NCBI RefSeq assembly: GCF_013185195.1 | Contig: NZ_JAAZWC010000002.1 | Location: 186,001 to 250,000, forward strand | Direction of reading: 5' to 3' | From: Saccharibacillus qingshengii | GTDB taxonomy: Bacteria > Bacillota > Bacilli > Paenibacillales > Paenibacillaceae | Length of the DNA: 64,000 bases | In this document: positions 1-10,100 of the stretch, piece by piece | Position numbering within the stretch: the stretch's first letter is position 1 | Layout of the letters: every line of letters starts with the position of its first letter | The notes under the pieces: model-generated | What the model saw: only the letters and a program-made list of their open reading frames with translations | Told to the model about the DNA's origin: nothing | The model's database searches: none | Position numbers and translations under genes: made by a program

Positions 1-1184
1 ACAAGAAAAGCCGCCAGATCATCCGCCGTGCGGTCCGCCGCAATCCGGAGGCCATCGTTGCGGTGACAGGCTGCTATGCCCAGACGTCCGCAGCCGAAAT
101 TCTGGAGATTCCGGGTGTGGATCTGGTGATCGGCACGCAGGACCGGGAGAAGATTCTGCCGCTGGTCGACGAGATCAAAGCCAAGCGCGAGCCGATCAAT
201 GCCGTGCGAAATATTATGAAGACCCGGACGTTCGAAGAACTCGACGTACCGAGCTTCAACGGACATACGCGCGCGTTTCTCAAAATCCAGGAAGGCTGCA
301 ACAACTTCTGCACGTTCTGCATCATTCCGTGGTCGCGCGGACTGTCGCGCAGCCGCGAACCGCAGAGCGTGTTGAGCCAGGCGCGCCAACTGGTGGCCGC
401 CGGCTACAAAGAGATCGTGCTGACGGGTATCCATACGGGCGGATACGGCGACGATATGGAGAACTACCGGCTGTCCGATCTTATGGAAGAGCTGGACAAA
501 GTGGAAGGCCTGGAGCGGATCCGGATCAGTTCCATCGAAGCGAGCCAGATCGACGACAAGATGCTGGATGTACTGAAGCGTTCGACGAAAATGTGCCGCC
601 ATTTCCATATTCCGCTGCAGGCCGGCGACGATTCCGTACTCAAAAGAATGCGCCGCAAATATACGGTTGCCGAATTCGCCGAGAAAATCTCGCGGATCCG
701 CGAAGCGATGCCGGATGTGGCGATTACGACCGACGTGATTGTCGGCTTCCCGGGCGAGACGGACGAGATGTACCGAAACGGCTACAACTTTATGCGGGAA
801 ATCGGATTTTCCGAGATGCACGTCTTTCCTTATTCCCAGCGTACCGGTACGCCGGCCGCGCGGATGGAAGACCAGGTGGACGACGAGATCAAAAACACCC
901 GCGTGCATGAACTGATCGAACTGTCGGAACGGATGCAGCTGGAATATGCGCAGAAGTTCATTGGCGAGGTTGTGGATGTCATTCCGGAAAAAAATGAAAA
1001 AGGACTGTATCCGCAGGGCTTCGTCGGCGGCCACAGCGACAATTACCTGACCGTCCTGTTCGAAGGCTCTCAGGAACTGCAGGGCAAGCTGTGCCGGGTC
1101 AAGATTACCGAAGCGGGCGCCAACGAGTGCCGGGGAGAGCTGCTGCGCGTGCTGGATGAAGCGCACGCGTCATCGGTATCCTAG
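1..1184 (+). CDS. mtaB: tRNA (t6A37) methylthiotransferase MtaB, 5'-truncated by window edge
   Basis: Radical-SAM enzyme that adds a methylthio group to t6A at position 37 of tRNAs reading ANN codons. The reading frame is open from base 3, so the start lies upstream; about 393 residues are visible of a family length near 450. The motif CNNFCTFC binds the radical-SAM 4Fe-4S cluster. The VTGCYAQ segment near the left edge carries one of the Cys residues of the N-terminal MTTase domain. A TRAM-like RNA-binding region follows at the C-terminus (IGEVVDVIPE onward). In Bacillus this gene (yqeV) precedes rpsU-yqeY; here the Nudix, RlmI, addAB and sbcDC genes lie between. A terminator-like hairpin follows at 1233-1266. 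Confidence 0.93.
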   Translation, partial: KKSRQIIRRAVRRNPEAIVAVTGCYAQTSAAEILEIPGVDLVIGTQDREKILPLVDEIKAKREPINAVRNIMKTRTFEELDVPSFNGHTRAFLKIQEGCNNFCTFCIIPWSRGLSRSREPQSVLSQARQLVAAGYKEIVLTGIHTGGYGDDMENYRLSDLMEELDKVEGLERIRISSIEASQIDDKMLDVLKRSTKMCRHFHIPLQAGDDSVLKRMRRKYTVAEFAEKISRIREAMPDVAITTDVIVGFPGETDEMYRNGYNFMREIGFSEMHVFPYSQRTGTPAARMEDQVDDEIKNTRVHELIELSERMQLEYAQKFIGEVVDVIPEKNEKGLYPQGFVGGHSDNYLTVLFEGSQELQGKLCRVKITEAGANECRGELLRVLDEAHASSVS

Positions 1185-1232
1185 AGGCATCCAACAGTCC
1201 GGCAGAGGCCGTACAGACGGCAAGCGGGCAAG

Positions 1233-1266
1233 AAAGGACTTCGCCGAAGGGATGCGAAGTCCTTTT
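1233..1266 (+). terminator. Rho-independent terminator after mtaB
   Basis: Perfect 12-bp stem AAAGGACTTCGC/GCGAAGTCCTTT with a 9-base loop, ending in a short T run. It separates mtaB from the Nudix gene. Confidence 0.7.
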
Positions 1267-1305
1267 GCTTGCAGGATTCGAAAGCACGGATAAGGGGAGA
1301 AGACG

Positions 1306-1737
1306 GTGGGCAGAATGGAAATATCGGCGGGCGGCGTCGTTTACCGGACAGAGGGCGGACGGCTGCAGATCCAACTGATCCAGGACCGCTACGGTAAAGT
1401 CTCGTTGGCTAAAGGCAAGCGTGAGCAGGGCGAGACGCCGCGCGAAGCGGCACTGCGCGAGATTCGCGAAGAGACCGGCATCGAAGGGCGGATCGTGGAA
1501 CTCGTGGATATTATCCGCTATCAATACGAAAATGAAAAATACGGACTGGTCGACAAGGAAGTCCGTTATTATCTGGTCGAAGCGCTCGGCGGAGAACTGA
1601 GAGCCCAGCAGGAAGAGATCCGGGGCGTGGAATGGTTCTATCCGGAAGAAGCGCTGATCCTGCACAAAAAATCGGGCTACGAGAACAATCATCCGATTCT
1701 GAGGTCGGCAATGGAGATGCTCGGCCTGAAGCTGTAG
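1306..1737 (+). CDS. Nudix hydrolase
   Basis: Protein of 143 residues with a complete Nudix box: G-KREQG-E followed by seven residues and REIREETGI, matching Gx5Ex7REUxEExGU. The helix coordinates Mg2+ for cleavage of nucleoside diphosphates linked to another moiety. The substrate cannot be read from sequence. The GTG start at 1306 is chosen because GGGGAGA at 1294-1300 sits at good spacing; ATG at 1315 is an alternative. The GGVVYR opening is typical of the family. It lies 37 bases before the RlmI-like gene and could be cotranscribed with it. Confidence 0.88.
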   Translation: MGRMEISAGGVVYRTEGGRLQIQLIQDRYGKVSLAKGKREQGETPREAALREIREETGIEGRIVELVDIIRYQYENEKYGLVDKEVRYYLVEALGGELRAQQEEIRGVEWFYPEEALILHKKSGYENNHPILRSAMEMLGLKL

Positions 1738-1774
1738 GGCCAAGGGACGGGCGGCAATTTGAGGAGGAAGCGAT

Positions 1775-3124
1775 TTGGCAAAAGTCATATTGGACAAAAA
1801 CCGGAAAAAGCGTCTTGAAGAAGGCCATCCGTGGATTTATAAAAGCGAGATCTCAGGGACGGAAGGCGAGATTGCGCCGGGCGATCTGGTCGAAGTGACC
1901 GATCACCGCGGCAAGCCGCTCGGTACGGGATATTACAATGCAAACTCGCAGATTACGGTGCGCCTGCTGTCTTACGGCCGCGTCGAAGCGATGGACGAGA
2001 ACTTTTTCGCGTCCCGTTTCCGGGAATGTTTGCGCCACCGCGACCGTTTCGTCGAAGGCGACGCTTATCGCCTTGTCTACGGGGAAGCCGATTTTCTGCC
2101 GGGCTTGATCGTAGACCGCTTCGGCGACGTACTGGTCGTGCAGATCCTGACGCTCGGCATGGACCGCCGCCGCGGCGAAATCGTGAACGCGCTGGTCGAA
2201 GTGATGTCTCCGGCCGGCATTTACGAGCGCAGCGACGTATCCGTGCGTCTGCTTGAAGGACTGGAAGAGACGACGGGCGTGCTGCACGGCGAATGTCCGC
2301 GTCACGTGACCGTTTCGGAGAACGGCCTGCTGATCAAAGTGGATATCGAGCAGGGACAAAAAACCGGGTATTTCTTCGATCAGCGGGAGAACCGGGCTTC
2401 GACCCGTCCGCTGATGACCGGCTGGGGAGAGCGAAGCGGGATCGAGCTGCAGGACGTGGAAGGTACACGCCGACCCGTCAACAAAAACGGCAAAGTCGTC
2501 GACTTCCCTTATTGGGACGGGGCGACCGTATTGGAATGTTTCTCGCACACAGGCAGCTTTACGCTGCACGCCTGCGCCTACGGGGCCAAGAAAGTCACCT
2601 GCCTCGATATTTCGGCACATGCGATCGAAAGCGCCCGCGAAAATGTGAGCCTGAACGGTTTTGAAGACCGGGTGGAATTTGTCGTGGCCGATGCTTTTGA
2701 TTATCTCCGCGAGAATGTCAAAGGACTCGAGGAACGCAAACGCCGCTCGGAAGGCACGTCCAAAGTCGATACGTCGGTTCCGATGCCGGCCGGCGGCGGC
2801 CGCAGCTGGGACGTCGTGATTCTTGACCCTCCGGCATTTGCCAAGACCCGCACGGCGGTCAAAGGTGCGGTTCGCGGATACAAAGATATCAATCTGCACG
2901 GGATGAAGCTGGTCAGCGAAGGCGGCTATCTGGTTACGGCAAGCTGTTCGTACCACATGAAGCCGGATCTGTTTTTGGAAACGATCCACGAAGCTGCCCG
3001 GGATGCCGGCAAGACGCTGCGCCTGATCGAATGGCGGGCGGCAGGCAAAGACCATCCGCAGATCCTCGGCGTCGAAGAAGGCCATTATCTGAAGTTCGCA
3101 ATCTTCGAAGTCCGCAGCCGCTAA
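1775..3124 (+). CDS. rlmI: Class I SAM-dependent rRNA large subunit methyltransferase, RlmI/RlmO family
   Basis: Protein of 449 residues. The N-terminal PUA domain (HPWIYKSEI; WV/HPW fold near residues 8-80) binds RNA. The Rossmann methyltransferase domain has VLECFSHTGSFTLHA for SAM binding, a DPPAF motif and an SCSYHM motif carrying the catalytic Cys. Family members methylate cytosine C5 in 23S rRNA; the exact position in Bacillales is less certain. TTG start at 1775 with GAGGAGGA at 1761-1768. Two insertions are unusual: about residues 210-245 before the SAM motif, and about residues 325-345 just before DPPAF. A strong terminator follows. Confidence 0.85.
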   Translation: MAKVILDKNRKKRLEEGHPWIYKSEISGTEGEIAPGDLVEVTDHRGKPLGTGYYNANSQITVRLLSYGRVEAMDENFFASRFRECLRHRDRFVEGDAYRLVYGEADFLPGLIVDRFGDVLVVQILTLGMDRRRGEIVNALVEVMSPAGIYERSDVSVRLLEGLEETTGVLHGECPRHVTVSENGLLIKVDIEQGQKTGYFFDQRENRASTRPLMTGWGERSGIELQDVEGTRRPVNKNGKVVDFPYWDGATVLECFSHTGSFTLHACAYGAKKVTCLDISAHAIESARENVSLNGFEDRVEFVVADAFDYLRENVKGLEERKRRSEGTSKVDTSVPMPAGGGRSWDVVILDPPAFAKTRTAVKGAVRGYKDINLHGMKLVSEGGYLVTASCSYHMKPDLFLETIHEAARDAGKTLRLIEWRAAGKDHPQILGVEEGHYLKFAIFEVRSR

Positions 3125-3168
3125 CGGAAGAAGGATCTGGAGGCCCAAACAGTCATGAAAGATGGAAG

Positions 3169-3204
3169 AACCGCGTTTCGCCGACAGCGAAGCGCGGTTT
3201 TTTT
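3169..3204 (+). terminator. Rho-independent terminator after rlmI
   Basis: Stem AACCGCGTTTCGC/GCGAAGCGCGGTT (one mismatch) with a CGACA loop, running into an uninterrupted run of T at 3198-3204. Confidence 0.85.
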
Positions 3205-3263
3205 ATCCGAATCGCCGGGCGGATTTGTACGCGACCTAAAGCCTTTCGAAGAAAGGCACATCG

Positions 3264-3455
3264 TGTCGAGAAAGTCTGATTCCGAGCAAAGTGAGGAGGC
3301 AGAGGGAGAAATTCAGTGAAGGAACGATAGTGTTCGCCTTTGAAATCGAGAAAATTCCGCTAAAATTTAATCCTTTTCCTCGATTTCAACACGCGACCGG
3401 AACGAATTTCTCCCGCAGCCGACGAGCTTCTACAACGAAGAGGACTTTCTCGACA
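3264..3455. other. Nested inverted-repeat element of unknown nature, intergenic between rlmI and addB
   Basis: Three concentric perfect inverted repeats with no gene inside. Outer arms: TGTCGAGAAAGTC 3264-3276 with GACTTTCTCGACA 3443-3455. Middle arms: GGGAGAAATTC 3304-3314 with GAATTTCTCCC 3404-3414. Inner arms: TTGAAATCGAG 3340-3350 with CTCGATTTCAA 3379-3389, extendable by AAAA/TTTT. A side hairpin GAAC/GTTC lies at 3322-3335. GCCTTTC-GAA-GAAAGGC precedes it at 3241-3257, and GGAAC-ATTC-GTTCC at 3462-3475 is followed by T-rich sequence. It lies after the rlmI terminator and before the addB promoter, so it is not an obvious leader. It could be a structured RNA or a miniature mobile element remnant; I cannot tell which. 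Confidence 0.55.
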
Positions 3456-3482
3456 GCCTGAGGAACATTCGTTCCCGTTTTC

Positions 3483-3511
3483 TGTTTTTCTTCCGTCCGA
3501 TGCGTTATAAT
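3483..3511 (+). promoter_or_regulatory. Possible addB promoter
   Basis: TATAAT at 3506-3511 preceded at 17 bases by a weak -35 (TGTTTT). It starts about 50 bases upstream of addB. The -10 is perfect but the -35 is poor. Confidence 0.4.
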
Positions 3512-3562
3512 GGATATAGGAAAATTTGAATCGAGATTGCAGAATAAGGAGGCCATCGGCCG

Positions 3563-6500
3563 ATGACGTTGCAGATTAGAATCGGACGTTCCGGAAGCGG
3601 CAAAACGAGCCGGATTCTGGACGAGATCCGTACCAAAATGAAACAAGACCCGCTGGGTCCCCCACTGCTGCTGATCGTACCGGAACAGTCCACGTTCCAG
3701 ACGGAGTACGAGCTGTTTGCGGGTCGTGAAAACGGAGGAAGCCTGCGTGCCCAGGTCATGAGTTTTCACCGCCTCGCTTACCGGGTCATGCAGGAAACGG
3801 GAGGGTCCGCCCTGACGGCTATCGGAGACGAAGGCAAACGCATGCTGCTGTACCGGCTGCTCAGAGAACGGCGGAGCGATCTGCGGTTGTTTGGCGCATC
3901 CAGCGAACAGCCAGGGTTTATCGCCAAACTCAATGATCTCTATACGGAGCTGAAGCGCTACAAAGTCGATTCCGCCGTGCTTGAAGAACATATGGGGGAT
4001 CTGGTTTCCGCCGGGCACTCCCCGCTGCTGCGGGAAAAGCTCGAAGATGCGCTGCCGGTCTACCGCGACTTTGAAGAGAAACTTTCCGCCTTGTACGTCG
4101 ACTCGGAAGATACATTGATGCGCTTGGCCCAGCAGTTGGGCGATTCTTCGCTTGTTCGCGGAGCGGAGATTTGGATCGACGGATTTTACGGATTCACCCC
4201 GCGTGAATACGAGGTGCTGGGCGGACTGCTCGGGACTGCGGAATCGGTCGTTTGTTCGCTGACGCTGGACCGTCCTTACGACGGGACCCATCAGCCGGGC
4301 GAACTGGATTTGTTTCACCAGACCGGCACGACCTACCGCAAGCTGCGCAAAATGGCCGAACTGCTCGGCATCGATTGCGAGACGCAAACCGCTCAAGAGG
4401 AAGAACTGCCGAGATTCGCTGCCAGTCCGCTGCTCGGACGCCTTGAGGCCAAGCTGCGCGGCGTCCGTGATATCACGGCGGATAAGTCTGCGGAAGACGG
4501 ACTTTTGAACGCGGACGGCGAAGCCGGAATCACGCTGCATGCCGCGGATAACCGGCGGGCCGAAGCCGATGCGGCAGCGCGGGAAATGCTGCGTCTGGCA
4601 CGCGAGCACGGAGCGAGATACCGCGATATGGCGGTATTCGTACGGAACCTGGAAGATTACGAATCGGTGCTGGCGCCGGTGTTCGAAGATTACGGAATTC
4701 CCGTATTTACCGACCGCCGCAAAAGCGTGCTGCATCATCCGCTGGCCGAATTTGTGCGTGCCGCACTTGATGTCGTTCAATACCGCTGGAGATACGAGGA
4801 CGTTTTCCGCTGCATTAAGACCGATCTGCTGCTGCCGGAAGACGGAATTACGCGCGCGGATATGGACCGGTTGGAAAACTTCGTGTTGGCTTCGGGAATC
4901 CGCGGCACACGCTGGACAGACGGACGTCCTTGGCGCGAAGCGCCCAAGATGTCGCTCGACGACGAAGGACGTCCGGTTGTGGAAGAAGAAGCGGAAGAGT
5001 CGGCGGCGCGCATGGCACGGCTGGAAGCCTGCCGGGAGCGGATCACGCTGCCGCTGGCCGCGTTTGAACGCCAACTGAACAAAGCGGGTACGGCGCGTGA
5101 CATGTGCGAAGCCGTTTACCGGCTGCTCGACGCGGCGGAAGCGCCGCAGCGGCTCGACCGGATGGCACGGGAAGCGGCGGACAACGGCGATCCGCAGGCG
5201 GCCGATGTGCACCGGCAGATCTGGGGAGCCTTGATGGACCTGCTCGACCAGATCGCGGAGCTGATCGACGACGAGCCGGTGACGCCGCAGGAATTTGCGG
5301 GCATGCTGGAAACGGGAATTGCCGGTCTTACGCTGGGACTTGTGCCTCCGGCACTCGATCGGGTGCTGCTCGGCGATATGGAACGCACACGGCCGCTCGG
5401 TATCCAATATGCTTTTGTTCTTGGTCTCAACGACGGCGTGGTACCGCTGGCCCCCATGCAAAGCGGGCTGCTGAGCGAACCCGAGCGTGTCCGTCTGGCC
5501 GAGAGCGGATTGGAACTGTCGCCGGGTTCGGAGCGCCGTCTGCTCGACGAACGGCTGCTGGTGTATCATACGCTGACCAGTGCTTCGCACGGACTTTGGC
5601 TCAGTTACGCACTCAGCGACGATGAAGACAAGCCGCTGCTGCCATCTGAAATCGTGCTGGATCTTCGGGCGGCGTTCCCGTATATCCGCGAACGCCGCGA
5701 AAGCGCCCTGCCGATTGCCGGCATGAATCCGTCCGAGTACCGGCATTTCGTGACGCGGCCCGAAGCGACGCTGCCGCATCTGCTGGTTCAGCTGCGCCTG
5801 TGGAAAGCGGGCTCGGAGATCGACCCCCTCTGGTGGGATGTGCTGAGCGCTTATCAGGAACGTCCGGAATGGGAAGCGCTGCTGGCGAGCCGCCTGGCTT
5901 CCCTGGTTTACACGAACGAATCGGACCGGCTGACCCGGGAAACGAGCCAGCGGCTCTACGGCCGGAAACTGCGCTCGAGCGTGTCGCGGATGGAGAAATT
6001 CACGGCATGCGCTTTCTCGCATTTTGCTTCGCACGGTCTGAAGCTCAAGGAACGGCAGCTGTACAAATTGAACGCTCCCGATATCGGGCAGCTGTTCCAC
6101 GCGGCGCTGAGCGATATCGCCATGCGCCTGAAACTCGAGAACCGCAGTTGGGGTTCGCTGTCGGTCGAGGAATGTCTGGCCGAAGCGCGCGCGGCCGTAG
6201 ACAAGATTGCCCCGCGGCTGCAGGGCGAGATCTTGTTCAGTACCAGCCGATACGGTTATATTTCCCGCAAGCTGATGGATATTGTGGGCAGGGCTTCGGT
6301 GATTCTGGGCGAACAAGCCCGACGGGGAGACTTCGAACCGCTCGGTATCGAATTGGACTTCGGCCCGGGCAAAGACCTTCCTCCGCTTGTATTCGAATTG
6401 GATAACGGATGCACGATGGAGATCGTGGGCCGGATCGACAGGGTCGACGTGGCGGAAGGCGAAGAAGGACTGCTGCTGCGGGTCATCGACTACAAATCGA

Positions 6501-7117
6501 GCGGCAAGGAACTGCATCTGCACGAGGTATATTATGGATTGTCGCTGCAGATGCTCACTTATATGGATGTGCTGCTGACGAATGCCGAGCAGTGGATCGG
6601 AGCCCCGGCTATTCCGGCCGGAACGCTGTATTTCCATGTGCAGAACCCGCTGCTGGCTTCGGCCAACGGCATGGCGCGCGGCGAAGCCGAACGCGAGATG
6701 CTCAAACGGTTCAAGATGAAAGGTCTGGTCTTGGCCGATGCGGATGTCGTCGCCAAGATGGACCGGGAACTGACGACCGGACAGTCGCCCGTTATTCCGG
6801 TAGCCGTCAAAAAAGACGGAGGATTCTACAGCAGCTCGACCGTGGCCGATCCGCAGCAGTGGGATTCGCTGCTCAAAGGGGTGCGGCGCAATATCGCCGG
6901 AATCGGGCGGCGGATCACGGAAGGTGAATCCGAGGCCCGTCCGTACCGGATCCAACAGGAAAAAGCCTGCGATTTCTGTCCCTACCATTCCGTCTGCCAG
7001 TTCGACGAAAGTCTGGACCACACAAGCTACAATCATTTGGGCAAACCGGGAAAAGACCGGATCTGGGACATGTTCCGCGAGGAAGACGGAGAGTCTTACA
7101 GGGAGGAGAAGCGATAA
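3563..7117 (+). CDS. addB: ATP-dependent helicase/deoxyribonuclease subunit AddB
   Basis: Subunit of the AddAB complex that resects double-strand breaks and recognises Chi, feeding RecA. Protein of 1184 residues. Walker-A-like GRSGSGKT at residues 8-15. The RecB-type nuclease centre is in VIDYKSS, with Asp976 and Lys978. The four Fe-S cysteines are present as Cys816, Cys1136, Cys1139 and Cys1145, with the same spacing as the cluster known in Bacillus AddB. ATG start with AAGGAGG at 3546-3552. The stop is directly followed by the addA start, so the two are translationally coupled. Confidence 0.97.
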   Translation: MTLQIRIGRSGSGKTSRILDEIRTKMKQDPLGPPLLLIVPEQSTFQTEYELFAGRENGGSLRAQVMSFHRLAYRVMQETGGSALTAIGDEGKRMLLYRLLRERRSDLRLFGASSEQPGFIAKLNDLYTELKRYKVDSAVLEEHMGDLVSAGHSPLLREKLEDALPVYRDFEEKLSALYVDSEDTLMRLAQQLGDSSLVRGAEIWIDGFYGFTPREYEVLGGLLGTAESVVCSLTLDRPYDGTHQPGELDLFHQTGTTYRKLRKMAELLGIDCETQTAQEEELPRFAASPLLGRLEAKLRGVRDITADKSAEDGLLNADGEAGITLHAADNRRAEADAAAREMLRLAREHGARYRDMAVFVRNLEDYESVLAPVFEDYGIPVFTDRRKSVLHHPLAEFVRAALDVVQYRWRYEDVFRCIKTDLLLPEDGITRADMDRLENFVLASGIRGTRWTDGRPWREAPKMSLDDEGRPVVEEEAEESAARMARLEACRERITLPLAAFERQLNKAGTARDMCEAVYRLLDAAEAPQRLDRMAREAADNGDPQAADVHRQIWGALMDLLDQIAELIDDEPVTPQEFAGMLETGIAGLTLGLVPPALDRVLLGDMERTRPLGIQYAFVLGLNDGVVPLAPMQSGLLSEPERVRLAESGLELSPGSERRLLDERLLVYHTLTSASHGLWLSYALSDDEDKPLLPSEIVLDLRAAFPYIRERRESALPIAGMNPSEYRHFVTRPEATLPHLLVQLRLWKAGSEIDPLWWDVLSAYQERPEWEALLASRLASLVYTNESDRLTRETSQRLYGRKLRSSVSRMEKFTACAFSHFASHGLKLKERQLYKLNAPDIGQLFHAALSDIAMRLKLENRSWGSLSVEECLAEARAAVDKIAPRLQGEILFSTSRYGYISRKLMDIVGRASVILGEQARRGDFEPLGIELDFGPGKDLPPLVFELDNGCTMEIVGRIDRVDVAEGEEGLLLRVIDYKSSGKELHLHEVYYGLSLQMLTYMDVLLTNAEQWIGAPAIPAGTLYFHVQNPLLASANGMARGEAEREMLKRFKMKGLVLADADVVAKMDRELTTGQSPVIPVAVKKDGGFYSSSTVADPQQWDSLLKGVRRNIAGIGRRITEGESEARPYRIQQEKACDFCPYHSVCQFDESLDHTSYNHLGKPGKDRIWDMFREEDGESYREEKR

Positions 7118-10100
7118 ATGGGAATGACATATGCCGATAAACCGGCGGGCAGCCAATGGAGCGACGATCAATGGAAAGCGATTGCCGCTTCAGGAGGCAG
7201 CATGCTGGTCGCCGCGGCGGCCGGCTCAGGCAAAACGGCCGTGCTCGTCGAGCGGATTATACGCAAAATCACAGACCCTGCCGGAGGAACCGGCGTAGAC
7301 CGGATGCTGATCGCAACCTTTACTAAAGCGGCGGCTTCGGAAATGCGGCAGCGGATTCGCGATGCCCTGAACAAAGAACTTGCGGCTCAGCCGCAAAACG
7401 AACATTTGAGAAGACAGCTGTCCCTGCTGGGCCAGGCTTCGATTACGACGCTGCACTCGTTCTGTCTGGAAGTCATCCGCCGTCATTATACGCAGATTCC
7501 GCTTGATCCGGGATTCCGGATTGCCAATGAACACGAGAGCAAGATGATGCGGCAGGAAACGCTGGAAGAATTGTTCGAAGAACAATATGCGCGCGAAGAA
7601 GAAGGAAGGGAGTTCCGGCGGCTGATCGACTGGTTCGGCGGCGAACGTTCGGACGAGCCGGCTTTCGCGCTTGTCCAGCGCCTGTACGATTTCGCCCGAA
7701 GCCATCCCTGGCCGCAGCAGTGGCTTCGCGATTCGGCCGCGGAATTTCTCGTCTCCGACTCCGAAGCCCTCGGAGAAACGATTTGGGCGGCGAGTCTCGC
7801 GGCCGATGCGAGGCTGGAACTTGCGGGAACGGAGAATCTGCTGCACCGCGCGTTCGAACTGGCCGTGTCGCCGGGGGGACCGGCTCCGTATGCGGAAGCG
7901 CTGCAGAGCGATCTCGACCAGCTGCAGCGGCTGCGGGGAGCTGCCGAGAGCGAACCTTGGCCGCAGCTGTACGCGCATTTCGAATCGGTGTCGTTTGTGA
8001 CGCTCAAACGGGTCAGCGCCAAGGATGCTTATGATCCGGAACTTCAGAAACAGGTCAAAGACCTTCGGGATGCGGCCAAAAAAGATCTGACGCGGATCAA
8101 GGATTTCTATTTCGGCCGCGAACCGGAAACTTTTCTTGCGGAACTGCATGAAACGGCACCCCTTATGGCCGAGCTGGCCGAATTGACGATCGAATTCGGC
8201 GAACGTTACGCCAAGGCTAAAAAAGCCCGAAGTATGGTCGACTTTTCGGACTTGGAGCATTATTGTCTGCGTATTTTGCGCGATGCGTCTTCCGAACCCG
8301 GAAAGCCGCTGCCGTCGGCTGCGGCTTTGGAATACCGGGAGCGCTTCGACGAAGTGCTGCTTGACGAATACCAGGATACCAACTCCGTTCAGGAAGAAAT
8401 CGTCTCGCTGATCGCTCGCGAAGGAGCGGGCAACCGCTTTATGGTCGGCGACGTGAAGCAGAGCATTTACCGGTTCCGCCTGGCCGAGCCGGGATTGTTC
8501 CTGCACAAGTACAAAGCGTACGGCAGCGACTTCTCCTCGGGCGGCCTGCGCGTCGATCTGGCACGCAACTTCCGGAGCCGACCGGAAGTGATCGAAGCCG
8601 TCAACGGCATTTTTCGCCGGATTATGAACGAACGGGTAGCAGAGATCGAGTATGACGAACAGGCCGAGCTGTCTTATGGAGCACTGTCTTACCCGCCAGC
8701 ACAGGAGAACGAATATGCTCCGGAATTGATGCTCATTGAACGTGAAGGAGCTTCCGGATCGGCGGACTCGGACGAGAATTTGGACACCGAGAATCCGTTT
8801 GCTGTCGAAGTGGCCGAGATCGAGACGGCCCGGCTGGAAGCCCGGGCCATCGCGGCGCGTATTCACGAATTGACGGGTCAAATCGAAGGCTGCGATCCGC
8901 TGAACGTTTACGATAAAGCGGCAGGCGGACTTCGCCCTGCCGTTTACGGAGATATGGTTATTTTGCTGAGGGCGGTAAGCGCTTGGGCGCCGATGATGAT
9001 CGAGGAATTGAGACTCGCCGGTATTCCGGCGGTGGGAGATGCAGCCAAAGGATACTTTGATGCGACGGAAGTCGAAATTGCGATGTCGCTGCTGCAAATT
9101 ATCGACAACCCGCAGCAGGATATTCCGTTTGCCTCCGTTTTGCGCTCGCCGATTGTCGGGTTGACGGAAGACCAGTTGGCACGGATACGTTTGGCGGGTC
9201 CCCGTCTGTCGTTTTATGATGCGGTATGCACGGCTGCGGAAAGCGGGGGATCTTCCGAAGAGGCAGCGGCCGCCGATGCGGAGAAACGTTTCCCGGGCGA
9301 TCCGGCTGCCGCTTATGCGGCCGCGCGGCCGGGAGAAGAAGGCGGACCGATTGAAGCTTCCCTGTCCGGTTCGCTCCGCAGCTTTTTGGCTTCGCTTGAA
9401 CGCTGGCGTTCGATGGCGAGAAACGGCGAACTCAGCGAGCTGATCTGGACATTGTACCGCGAAACGGGCTACGCCGATTGGGTAGCCGGACTTCCGGGCG
9501 GTACGCAGCGTCGGGCCAATCTGCTTGCGCTCTACAACCGGGCGGTTCAGTTCGAGAAATCGACATCCGCACAGGGGTTGTTCCGTTTTCTGCGTTTTGT
9601 CGAGCGTCTTCGGGAAAATGGCGGCGATCTGGCCGAAGCGCCTTCGGAATCGGTGCAGGATTCGGTCCGGATCATGACGATTCACAAAAGCAAAGGGTTG
9701 GAATTTCCGGTTGTCTTTATTGCAGGCATGTCGAAAAATTTCAACATGCAGGATTTGAACGCGCCGTTCATGATGCATAAAGAACTGGGATTCGGTCCGC
9801 GTTTTGTGGACGAGGCAAGCCGGGTCGGTTATCCGACGCTGCCGGCGCTGGCGATTCGAAGAAAAATGCATATGGAGCTTCTGGCGGAAGAAATGCGCGT
9901 GCTTTACGTCGCTTTGACCCGTCCTCGGGACAAAATGATTCTGACGGCATCGGTCAAAGATCTGCCCAAGCGGATCTCGGCCTGGATCCAGTCTTCGGGC
10001 GGTCCGGAAGGAATCGAAGATTACACGCTGGCCAAAGCCAGATCGTATATGGACTGGGTCGGACCGGCTCTGATCGGGGAACCCGGAGCGGCGGAACTGC

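Noticed and set aside
3031-3279. Open frame overlapping the end of rlmI and its terminator
   Set aside because: It runs through a perfect terminator hairpin and has no start signal.
3386-7171. Antisense open frame of 1261 codons opposite addB
   Set aside because: It mirrors addB codon by codon, has no ribosome binding site or recognisable domain, and is explained by G+C-rich third positions. addB has full motif support.
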